A stretch of DNA of 64,000 nucleotides, taken from assembly GCF_000147695.2 (NCBI RefSeq), contig NC_015958.1:288501-352500 (forward strand), given 5' to 3'. A program made the position numbers and the translations under genes. Within the stretch, counting starts at the first letter, position 1; every line of letters begins with the position of its first letter. The notes under the pieces are model-generated. The model had not been told where the DNA came from. It was given only the letters and a program-made list of their open reading frames with translations, and searched no databases. This document shows, piece by piece, positions 51,955 to 59,541 of the stretch. This stretch comes from Thermoanaerobacter wiegelii Rt8.B1. GTDB taxonomy: Bacteria > Bacillota > Thermoanaerobacteria > Thermoanaerobacterales > Thermoanaerobacteraceae.

Positions 51955-51968
51955 TACCACTATCTTCT
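51946..51968. repeat. Right 23-bp palindromic target duplication of IS1182
   Basis: Identical to 49699-49721. It contains the TAG stop of the transposase frame. The flanking TTCCTTATT here is complementary to AATAAGG before the left copy, so the original host stem-loop was longer than 23 bp. Confidence 0.85.
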
Positions 51969-52016
51969 TTCCTTATTATTAATTAATGTTAAGAATTTTA
52001 TTAGGAGGAGAGCAAA

Positions 52017-52397
52017 ATGAATACTATTTATGAAACGATAGTTACTAAAATAGGTGCAAAAGCACAAGATTTTTATTCAGAAAAAATTGTTATATTATTT
52101 GGAGATAATGTTCCGGATGAATTAATTGAGTATTGTGTACTACATAATAATAACATAGATAAAGCGCATATAGATTATAAAAATATAGAAGTTGGAGATA
52201 TACTTAAGATAAATGAAGAAAAATTTAAAATAACAGCAGTGGGTGAATTGGTCAATATTAACCTTAAAAATCTAGGACACATTACTATAAAATTTGACGG
52301 AAGTACGATAGCAGAACTACCCGGAACTTTACATGTAGAAAATAAAAATATACCAATTATAAATGTAGGGGATGCAATAGTAATTGTGAGGGAATAA
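52017..52397 (+). CDS. srlB: PTS glucitol/sorbitol EIIA component
   Basis: A 126-aa EIIA of the Gut family. TKIGAKAQDFYSEKIVILFGDNVPDELIEYCVLHNNN and ELVNINLKNLGHITIKFDGSTIAELPGTLHVE match SrlB. It takes phosphate from HPr and gives it to SrlE. Separated from srlE by the insertion, it must rely on read-through, a promoter within the IS end, or a weak one just upstream (TATTAATTAATGTTAAGAAT area). Confidence 0.88.
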   Translation: MNTIYETIVTKIGAKAQDFYSEKIVILFGDNVPDELIEYCVLHNNNIDKAHIDYKNIEVGDILKINEEKFKITAVGELVNINLKNLGHITIKFDGSTIAELPGTLHVENKNIPIINVGDAIVIVRE

Positions 52398-52533
52398 TAA
52401 TAATTAATTAACCATAAAACCAAGTAGAGATGTGTGTTTAACTTTGCTTTTCATAGATTTTCTCCGTTTCGTTTTGTTTAGTTTATGAAAAATTTAAGGT
52501 TATACAAGGACAAAAAAAGGGAGGAAAATTATT

Positions 52534-53202
52534 ATGTTATTATTAATGGATACAGCTAACATAAAAGAAATTAAACAAAGCATTGAAATGTATCCAATAG
52601 ATGGTGTAACGACAAATCCTTCTATAATAGCAAAAGAAAAAAGGGATTTTATTGAATTATTGAAGGAAATTAGAGATATAATAGGATATGATAAAATGCT
52701 TCATGTACAGGTTATTAGCCAGAAAGCAGATGAAATTGTAGAAGAAGCAAAATATATAAATAAAGAAATAGGAGGAAATTTATATATAAAAATACCCGTA
52801 ATACCTGAAGGAATAAAAGCCATAAAAATGCTTAAAGGAGAAATAAAAACAACGGCAACTGCTGTATTTACACCTCAACAGGCTCTTATAGCGGCTAAAT
52901 CTGGTGCCGATTTTGTTGCGCCTTATGTAAACAGATTAGATAATATATCCGCAAATGGCATTAAAGTTGTATCAAATATTGTAAAACTTATAAATATATA
53001 TAATTTTAATACTAAAGTTATTGCAGCAAGTTTTAAAAATGTCGAACAAATTTATGGAGTATGTATGGCTGGAGCTCATGCTATTACGGTTAATTATGAT
53101 ATGATAAATCAAATGATTTTCCATCCAATGACTGATTGGAGTGTGTTGCAATTTGTTAAAGATTGGGAAAATTTTTATGGTAATAAAAAAATACGAACAT
53201 AG
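52534..53202 (+). CDS. fsa: Fructose-6-phosphate aldolase / transaldolase-like protein (FSA/TalC family)
   Basis: A 222-aa protein. The Schiff-base lysine lies in GGNLYIKIPVIPEGIKAI (about residue 86), with MDTANIKEIKQSIEMYPIDGVTTNPSII at the start and FVAPYVNRLDNISANG and VIAASFKNVEQI further on. The glutamine in HVQVIS and tyrosine in PYVNR match the F6P aldolase rather than the transaldolase subset. In this operon it could split F6P from sorbitol into dihydroxyacetone and GAP; transaldolase activity cannot be excluded. Confidence 0.87.
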   Translation: MLLLMDTANIKEIKQSIEMYPIDGVTTNPSIIAKEKRDFIELLKEIRDIIGYDKMLHVQVISQKADEIVEEAKYINKEIGGNLYIKIPVIPEGIKAIKMLKGEIKTTATAVFTPQQALIAAKSGADFVAPYVNRLDNISANGIKVVSNIVKLINIYNFNTKVIAASFKNVEQIYGVCMAGAHAITVNYDMINQMIFHPMTDWSVLQFVKDWENFYGNKKIRT

Positions 53203-53679
53203 GAAATTATATTTAGAAGTAATTGCAAACAGGTAAAATTTGGGATAATACGAAAATATGAAATAACATAATTATAAATAAATTGAGATTGCGGCTTTAA
53301 AATATTGAAAGATGAAATTTGATGACTACATTGCAAAAGAGAGTTACTCTGTCAATATAGACTAAATAAGAGTTTTACCAATTGCTATGACAACGGGGCA
53401 AATGACAGAGACCGTCGCGAGTAGAGCAGCATGAGAAATATTTTATCAAAACAGGGAGCTTTTTAAAAAAGAGGCATCAGAATAGGTCAAGTCCAAATTT
53501 CTGTATAAAAATTCCGCTGGATACAACCAGATGCTCATATTACCGTTGCACGGCCTATTATACTGCCTCCGGACATGTAGGTGTCAAAGATACGCTATCG
53601 CCGGGCCTTGACAGCCCTTGACACCAAGAGCCTTCAGCAGTTATTAAAAGCTACCGGTGGTGATAATGGTTAACTATCT
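53203..53679. other. Scrambled region of mixed composition
   Basis: About 480 bp without an open gene. The second half (53390-53670) is clearly richer in G+C than the surroundings. In one plus-strand frame it ends with a protein-like segment (LDTKSLQQLLKATGGDNG then stop near 53670). I cannot identify the source; it looks like debris next to the IS256 relic. Confidence 0.45.
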
Positions 53680-54187
53680 TTTCTTGTTTTTTTGCCATTT
53701 AAAATACTCGGCCGTATCCAAGTACTTTTTGCCACAAGACCATTTTTTCATCTTGTTGTTCCATTAGTAAAGTTCCGATTAGGAGAATAGCAGATTCTCG
53801 ACTGGGGAATATCCTTATCACTCTTTCACGGCGGCAAATCACTTCATTTAGCCGCTATAACATATTAGTAGTGCGAAGTCTCCTTTGGTAAAGTTCAGCA
53901 AGTTCTAAAATCCGTATTGCATTTTCAAACCCCTCTTCTAAAACTTCCATTGCCATAGGTGCTTTATTTCTATATTCATCTAATACTTGTTTAGTACCAT
54001 TCTTGCTGTTTTGGCATATGGTGCTTCAAATATAGCTCTTACCTTGGCATGGATTTCTTTTTGTAAAACTTTCGGAGTTTTGTCAAGAATATTACGCATA
54101 AAGTGGGTTTGACATTCCTGCCAAGTAGCTCCTTGAAAATATCGACGAATAGAATAGCCTGTATAAGCTATTGCTATATGGTATACA
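53680..54187 (-). mobile_element. IS256-family transposase relic
   Basis: On the minus strand the conserved IS256 block YFQGATWQECQTHFMRNILDK, then TPKVLQKEIHAKVRAIFEAP (54140-54000), is followed out of frame by APMAMEVLEEGFENAIRILEL, RRLRTTNM-stop-RLNEVICRRERVIRIFPSRESA and a final LIGTLLMEQ. Several stops and shifts show it is dead. Its N-terminal third is missing, cut at about 54187 where PTS sequence begins. Confidence 0.85.
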
Positions 54188-54722
54188 CGCAGTATTAGCA
54201 GGTTTTGCATATTTTCTGACATATTTATTTAAAGTTAATATACCGGGCTCTACAGCTTTTGGTGGACCATTTTTAAGCTTTATATTCAATGGAATAATGC
54301 AGCAAGGTAAAGGTTCCAATTGGATCTACGGATTAATAATCGGTATTGTGTATTTCTTTGTATATTATTTCGTTTTTCGTTTATGATAGAAAGGTATAAT
54401 TTACAAACACCTGGCTGTGAAATCAGTATTATAGATACCCTTAATGACAATATACAATCGGTGCAAAAGAAATCAGTTTCAAATGACATTATTAATGAAA
54501 TAATAACAGCACTTGGTGGTGCTGAAAATATTTAATGTAGATGCTTGCTTCACGAGGCTGAGAGTAAAGGTAAAAGATGTAGCCCGCGTCAGCGATGAAA
54601 AAATATGGCGCGAACTTGGTGCTAGTGGATTTTTAAAAGTCGAAAATGGGGTACAGGTTATTTTTGGTACAAAAGCAGATGTCTACAAGAGTAAAATAAA
54701 AGATATTCTCGGACTTGAATAA
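54188..54722 (+). pseudogene. PTS EIICB (glucose/maltose type), C-terminal fragment, decayed
   Basis: The frame begins inside an EIIC (VLAGFAYFLTYLFKVNIPGSTAFGG, then WIYGLIIGIVYFFVYYFVFR), shifts near 54379, and continues FMIERYNLQTPGCE and NDIINEIITALGGAENI. A second shift near 54530 leads into the EIIB domain FNVDACFTRLRVKVKDV with the phospho-cysteine, ending DILGLE at 54722. The first two thirds of EIIC are absent, removed at the IS256 junction. The EIIB part still has good sequence, so decay is fairly recent. Confidence 0.82.
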
Positions 54723-54737
54723 AACGGGGTGTTCATT

Positions 54738-55241
54738 GTGTTTAGAAATTTATTTGGTAAAAAGAAAAGTGACAACCAGGAAAAAATAATTACATCTCCG
54801 ATGTCCGGCGATTTAGTTGATATTACAAATGTTCCCGAGCCGGTATTTTCACAAAAAATGATGGGAGACGGAATTGCTATAGTGCCGACCGATGGAGTGG
54901 TTGTATCACCTGTAGATGGTGTTGTCATAAATGTTTTTAGAACAAAGCACGCTATCGGCCTCCGTTCAAAATGTGGTGTCGAAATTATGATTCACATAGG
55001 CCTTGAGACTGTTGAATTAAACGGTGAAGGTTTTGAAATGTATGTAGAGGACGGTCAGGATGTTAAGAAAGGCGACAAATTGTTAACATTTGCTCTTGAA
55101 AAAATACATAGTAAATCATATAATCTGATATCGCCGGTAGTAATTACGAATATGGATGAAAAGGTAACGAAAATGAAAAAGTTAAATTTAGATAATACGG
55201 TTATTTGCGGTACACCAATTATGAGAGTTTTATTGAAATAA
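54738..55241 (+). CDS. PTS glucose-type EIIA component (Crr-like)
   Basis: A 167-aa EIIA-Glc domain from GTG 54738 (GGGG site; GTG 54729 is possible). ITSPMSGDLVDITNVPEPVFSQKMMGDGIAIVP, GVVVSPVDGVVINVF, TKHAIGLRSKCGVEIMIHIGLETVELNGEGF (phospho-histidine in HIGLET) and the ending CGTPIMRVLL are all standard. It is intact although its EIICB partner directly upstream is a pseudogene, so it could serve other glucose-family permeases. Confidence 0.9.
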   Translation: MFRNLFGKKKSDNQEKIITSPMSGDLVDITNVPEPVFSQKMMGDGIAIVPTDGVVVSPVDGVVINVFRTKHAIGLRSKCGVEIMIHIGLETVELNGEGFEMYVEDGQDVKKGDKLLTFALEKIHSKSYNLISPVVITNMDEKVTKMKKLNLDNTVICGTPIMRVLLK

Positions 55242-55270
55242 TTTTAAAGAGGAAGACATTTTAAGAATTT

Positions 55271-55313
55271 TGTCGGACTTACTCAGGACTTAAATTTCCG
55301 AGTAAGTCCGACA
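55271..55313. terminator. Bidirectional terminator between EIIA and aconitase X genes
   Basis: TGTCGGACTTACTC (55271-55284) pairs perfectly with GAGTAAGTCCGACA (55300-55313). Confidence 0.75.
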
Positions 55314-55336
55314 TTTCATCGTTGCTATCGTAGATT

Positions 55337-55780
55337 CTAACTTACAATCACAGTACCGTCTTCTCTTATTTCAATATGCTGCCCATCTTTTACAAATTCT
55401 AAAAATTCATCTCCTAATTGGTCAATAGTTACAATCTTTTTATTGTTCCATACATAACAAAGTATAATCCCAGCAGCTGCAAGAGAATCTATATGCTTTG
55501 AAAAAAGCATTGCTTTTGGACCTATACCCAGTTCTGTAACGCTCTGTAAAATCATACCTCCAGTGGTAGAACCAATAGTTTGCGGAAGACAAATAATTTT
55601 ACCTGCTAGATCCTTGTTGTAAAGATCTTTATTATTCTGATCAGAGCAAATTGCCTTTCCATTTCTATCATTAAGGCTTTTTAAATATGATGCGAGTATA
55701 TTTAACCCTTGACGAGTTACAATACTTTCTCCGCTTACATTTCCACCCAGAACAACCCTTCCCTTAAATGTCCTTGTCAA
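55337..55780 (-). CDS. Aconitase X small (swivel) subunit, DUF126
   Basis: 147 aa from TTG 55780, which has an AAGGGGGTG site 8 nt upstream; an in-frame ATG at 55807 would overlap the large-subunit gene by 14 nt and lacks its own site. TFKGRVVLGGNVSGESIVTRQGLNI, GKIICLPQTIGSTTGGMILQSV and AMLFSKHIDSLAAAGIILCY are DUF126 blocks. It closes over the active site of the large subunit. In bacteria aconitase X acts mainly as cis-3-hydroxy-L-proline dehydratase; archaeal forms dehydrate phosphomevalonate. Confidence 0.85.
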   Translation of the reverse strand: MTRTFKGRVVLGGNVSGESIVTRQGLNILASYLKSLNDRNGKAICSDQNNKDLYNKDLAGKIICLPQTIGSTTGGMILQSVTELGIGPKAMLFSKHIDSLAAAGIILCYVWNNKKIVTIDQLGDEFLEFVKDGQHIEIREDGTVIVS

Positions 55781-55793
55781 ATTCCACACCCCC

Positions 55794-57083
55794 TTATATA
55801 TTCCCATTTACTATTATGTCTAATATATCCTCGTCAAGGAAGAATCTAGCTGTAGAATAAGTTCTTAATTTATTTGAGTTTGTTACAATTGGTTGTTTTG
55901 CACACTCAGGATTACTCATGTACATAAGCGGGCATATATAAGTTAGATGCAATCCCATGTCAACCAATTTTTTATATGCCTCACTATCTAATTTAAACTT
56001 TGAAATAACGTCTGGAGCTGCGCATAATACAGTATTTATTGAAACCTTATCTTTTCCTGCTTTTGAAAGTCTATCAGAAATCTTTTCAACCCAATCATAA
56101 ATTTGCTCAAGTGATAGATGGGGACACCCTATAAAGCACATAGTAGGCCTTGCATTTAAATCTTTCCAGAGTATCGGGTACGAATCAATTACTCTTTTAA
56201 TCTCATTATCATCTATGGTATATATGCGGTAGTTTTCAACCAAAAGAGATCTACCTTGCTCAACCGCTTCTGGAGTTATATTTTCTACATGATATAAACC
56301 CACGGCACCATTTGATGCACTAGCAGCACCCATATCTTTAAGGTAATCTAAAGTAGCACTATTAATCCCTTTTCCAAGGAATCTATCAAGACCCACAATA
56401 TACGGTACATCCTCCATAACTTTCATACCTATTGCACTTCCTAAAACTTGCGCGTTTGGAAGTGTAGAAGTTTTGACTTCAACAAGCCATGTGGCCCGTC
56501 TTCCCTCATCTGTTACCAGGCCAAATTCTGGCACTTTGCCAATGATACCGCATAAAAGCTCTATAAGGGCAGACATTCGATTAGTTCGCGCACCTATTAT
56601 AGAATTTGCATATACTACAGCCGAAGATTCAGCCCACGAGAGGATCTGACCTTTTTTGGGAATGTTTCCGACTTCTGGCATGTAACATGTACAGGTAAAT
56701 GCATTACCATCCTTTAGGCCTAATTTTTTAAGCTGTATCTCATATTTTTCCTGATTTTCATACATAGCATTAAATATCTTTTTTTGTGCTTCGGTACATT
56801 CTACATTATCATAATCAATAGGTCTTGGATCTACCGTAAAAGGTTCTTTTGTTTTCAATCCTGCATTTATTAGTTCATCCATCATATCAAATACACTTTC
56901 TATCCCTGTCAGCGCAAATGATGTAACCAAATGTACTGGACCATCAATAGGGAGAAGCCTTCTAGCTTCAAAGGCTTCTCCGTAAAGAACTACAGACTCC
57001 AATACTTTTCGCATCACTTCGCCATGTTTACCTTCTAATATCTCCTTTTCTTCATCGGTAAGTTCCATCTTATACTGCTTCAT
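55794..57083 (-). CDS. Aconitase X catalytic subunit, DUF521
   Basis: A 429-aa large subunit. ELTDEEKEILEGKHGEVMRKVLESVVLYGEAF at the start, the Fe-S ligand regions AFTCTCYMPEVGN, CFIGCPHLSLEQIYDW and VLCAAPDVI, and the substrate loop WAESSAVVYANSIIGARTNRMSALIEL are typical of AcnX. The likely reaction is dehydration of cis-3-hydroxy-L-proline to pyrroline-2-carboxylate, but no proline-reducing or racemase gene is adjacent. It lies 15 nt after the reductase gene with an AGGAGGTG site. Confidence 0.9.
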   Translation of the reverse strand: MKQYKMELTDEEKEILEGKHGEVMRKVLESVVLYGEAFEARRLLPIDGPVHLVTSFALTGIESVFDMMDELINAGLKTKEPFTVDPRPIDYDNVECTEAQKKIFNAMYENQEKYEIQLKKLGLKDGNAFTCTCYMPEVGNIPKKGQILSWAESSAVVYANSIIGARTNRMSALIELLCGIIGKVPEFGLVTDEGRRATWLVEVKTSTLPNAQVLGSAIGMKVMEDVPYIVGLDRFLGKGINSATLDYLKDMGAASASNGAVGLYHVENITPEAVEQGRSLLVENYRIYTIDDNEIKRVIDSYPILWKDLNARPTMCFIGCPHLSLEQIYDWVEKISDRLSKAGKDKVSINTVLCAAPDVISKFKLDSEAYKKLVDMGLHLTYICPLMYMSNPECAKQPIVTNSNKLRTYSTARFFLDEDILDIIVNGNI

Positions 57084-57098
57084 GGCTTATTCACCTCC

Positions 57099-59102
57099 TC
57101 AAATGTTCCTGGCAACTTCATAAGCATCCCAGATTGCATTCATTATATTTTGTACTTTTCTTGCATCACCCAGAAGGTAAGTTTCGGCCTTATACGGTGC
57201 TATTTGTTTATATAATCTGTTATCAGAATCATAACCTATTGCCATAATGACACTGTCTGCTACTATAATCTCTTCGCCAGTTTCAGTCTTTACAACAGCT
57301 CCTGTATCATTTACTGCAGCTATAGAAGTATTGGTTCTTATTTCAACATTGTAGAATTTTAACAAGTCCTTCAACATTTCTGAATTCATATGCGGTATCG
57401 GCATTCCAGCTGATAATATGTCTTTCAATAGTTCCACAATAATAACTTTCTTGCCCTGTTTAGCAAGCCACAGCGCCAGTTCGCATCCTACAAGACCACC
57501 TCCGATCACAACTACTTTATCTCCTACTTTCTTTTTCCCAAGTAGTACATCTGTGGCTTGCAAAGTTCTTTCAATACCCGGCATATTTAGTTGTTTTGGA
57601 GTAGAGCCTGTGGCCACTATAACAGCATCTGGATTAATTTCATCCACCAGTTCTTTTGTAACTTCTGTATTCAAATGCACATCGACTTTAAGATCTTTAA
57701 GTTGCTTTTCATACCAGTGCACCAATCTTATGTCGTCCTTTTTAAAATCAGGCACACCCGCTGCTAAAAGTACTCCGCCTAAATTATCGCCTTTTTCGTA
57801 AAGACTCACTTTATGCCCTCTTAGTGCGCAAATTCTCGCAGCTTCCATGCCTGCTATTCCACCGCCAATAACCATTACCTTTTTTGTTTTTTCAGCAGGT
57901 TTTACCCCATATTCAGCTTCTCTGCCAACTTGTGGGTTAACAGCACAGCATAGTGGCTTTACCTGAGCTATTCTTCCCATGCAGCCGTCATGGCAGCCAA
58001 GACATGGGCGAATGTCGTCTACTTTTCCTGATTTTATCTTATTGGGCAATTGAGGATCTGCTAAAAGACCTCGCCCAATAACAATGGCATCAGCTTTTCC
58101 TTCCTCTAATGCACTGCTTGCTAACTCTGGATCCTCCATTCTTCCCGCCACTAATACCGGAACATTTACCACCTTCTTTAGTTTTTTGGTCAAAGGCAAA
58201 TAAAGTCCCTTCTTTTGATACATGGGCGGATGGTTCCAATACCAGGAATCATATGTCCCTGCATCAGCATTAAATGCATCATAGCCTGCTTCTTCAAGTA
58301 TTTTAGCGGCTTCAAGCCCTTCATCAATATCGCGACCAAGCTCAGTAAATTCCTCTTCAGCAAGTCCCCCTTGCCTTATACCCTTTATATAACTCTTTAC
58401 ACTATACCTCAATGATACAGGAAAATCGTCTCCACAGGCTTTTTTTATGGCCTGAACTATTTCTATAGGGAATCTCAATCTTCCCATTAAATCTCCACCA
58501 TATTTATCAGTCCTTTTGTTAAATAGTGCTATTGTAAACTGATCAAGTAAGTATCCTTCATGTACAGCATGAATCTCTACACCATCAAAGCCGGACATCT
58601 TAGCTATAACTGCAGCTTCAGCGAACTTTTTTACAATAGTCTCGACTTCTTCGGTGGTCAGTTCTCTGCACATTATTTTAGGATTCCAAAAGTTCTCAAT
58701 AGGCGACGGTGCTACGGCTTCACCTCTTAATATGGCTGGTATCGCCACCCTTCCAAATCCTGCAGTTAATTGCAAAAATATTTTTGAATCATAAGCATGT
58801 ACCCTTTCAGTCATTTGACTGGCGGTTTTAATAAAGCTTACAGGATTCAAGGTAGGACATGGCATTGTAGGCATGGCTTTTTTTTCAATTTCATTTTCCA
58901 CGTAGCATATGCCGGTAATTATAAGACCGGTGCCACCTTTAGCTCTCTCTACATAGTATTCAATGCCTTTCTCATTAAAAGCCCCATCAGGTGTTGACAA
59001 TCCACCCGGTCCCATTGGTGCCATCACAAACCTGTTTTTAATTTCAAGCTTTCCGATTTTAAAAGGTTCAAACAAGTTAGAATATCTTTTTTCCAACTTC
59101 AT
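57099..59102 (-). CDS. Old Yellow Enzyme-type reductase with Fe-S and FAD/NAD domains (2,4-dienoyl-CoA/enoate reductase family)
   Basis: A 667-aa multidomain flavoenzyme. Residues about 1-350 form the FMN TIM barrel (FVMAPMGPGGLSTPDG, DGVEIHAVHEGYLLDQFTIALFNKRTDKYGG, ADAIVIGRGLLADPQ). A 4Fe-4S cluster follows (CLGCHDGCMGRIAQVKPLCC), then an FAD/NAD(P)H domain (VMVIGGGIAGMEAARICALRGH and VVVIGGGLVGCELALWLAKQGK). Family members reduce enoates or dienoyl-CoA, or demethylate betaines such as stachydrine. Its pairing with aconitase X is unusual; a role in proline-related or unsaturated imino acid metabolism is a guess. First gene after the sigma-54 promoter. Confidence 0.88.
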   Translation of the reverse strand: MKLEKRYSNLFEPFKIGKLEIKNRFVMAPMGPGGLSTPDGAFNEKGIEYYVERAKGGTGLIITGICYVENEIEKKAMPTMPCPTLNPVSFIKTASQMTERVHAYDSKIFLQLTAGFGRVAIPAILRGEAVAPSPIENFWNPKIMCRELTTEEVETIVKKFAEAAVIAKMSGFDGVEIHAVHEGYLLDQFTIALFNKRTDKYGGDLMGRLRFPIEIVQAIKKACGDDFPVSLRYSVKSYIKGIRQGGLAEEEFTELGRDIDEGLEAAKILEEAGYDAFNADAGTYDSWYWNHPPMYQKKGLYLPLTKKLKKVVNVPVLVAGRMEDPELASSALEEGKADAIVIGRGLLADPQLPNKIKSGKVDDIRPCLGCHDGCMGRIAQVKPLCCAVNPQVGREAEYGVKPAEKTKKVMVIGGGIAGMEAARICALRGHKVSLYEKGDNLGGVLLAAGVPDFKKDDIRLVHWYEKQLKDLKVDVHLNTEVTKELVDEINPDAVIVATGSTPKQLNMPGIERTLQATDVLLGKKKVGDKVVVIGGGLVGCELALWLAKQGKKVIIVELLKDILSAGMPIPHMNSEMLKDLLKFYNVEIRTNTSIAAVNDTGAVVKTETGEEIIVADSVIMAIGYDSDNRLYKQIAPYKAETYLLGDARKVQNIMNAIWDAYEVARNI

Positions 59103-59348
59103 TACCCCCTCAAATTATTGATATAAATTTCCGTACAGCAAATACAAGTCAGTGTTGCCATTATTTCTCACGTGCTGCTTGTGGTAATGTTTGATTGTTA
59201 ATAAACAAACAAACTTGTTGTCTCTACTCCTTCAACAATTTTTAAGCATCAAATCACCTCCTTTTACGTAGTCATTACTTTTAACCTATTTATCCGTATA
59301 TAGCAAAGCATTTCTATTAATAAAAGGCATTTGTTATGTTAATATATT
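59103..59348 (-). other. Leader of the reductase-aconitase X operon
   Basis: About 235 nt between the predicted sigma-54 start point and the reductase ATG. It holds one very good ribosome binding site (minus strand AAAAGGAGGTGATTTG near 59272-59257) followed by an ATG with only five sense codons (MLKNC) before TGA. No hairpin of note was found. Confidence 0.4.
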
Positions 59349-59364
59349 AGCAATAAGCGTGCCA
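59349..59364 (-). promoter_or_regulatory. Sigma-54 (-24/-12) promoter
   Basis: On the minus strand TGGCACGCTTATTGCT matches the consensus TGGCACG-N4-TTGCW at every fixed position. It points toward the reductase and aconitase X genes, and a sigma-54 activator is encoded just upstream on the same strand. Confidence 0.9.
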
Positions 59365-59425
59365 AATTCATATACTATTTAATTTAACTTTAGTTATTAA
59401 ACTTTTTAAGAATTTAATAGTTAAA

Positions 59426-59473
59426 AAGAAGAGTCATATATGAACCATTCAAGGTTCATATATGACTCTTCTT
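59426..59473 (-). terminator. Long perfect hairpin between activator and sigma-54 promoter
   Basis: A 21-bp perfect stem (59426-59446 with 59453-59473, loop ATTCAA). On the minus strand it is followed by TTTTTAAC, so it can terminate the activator transcript. Its core TATATGAACC/GGTTCATATA, about 90-135 bp upstream of the sigma-54 start point, is also well placed to be the activator's binding site. Confidence 0.6.
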
Positions 59474-59541
59474 AAGTATAATACTTTAAATTTAGCGTTT
59501 TTATTGTGATTTATTAATGATCCAGTTGAAACATTTTTGGT

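Noticed and set aside
59140-59262. Selenoprotein reading of the MLKNC-TGA frame
   Set aside because: A TGA after Cys with an open frame beyond is suggestive, but the extension resembles no protein that I know and no clear SECIS-type stem-loop follows the TGA. It is kept only as a low-interest observation.
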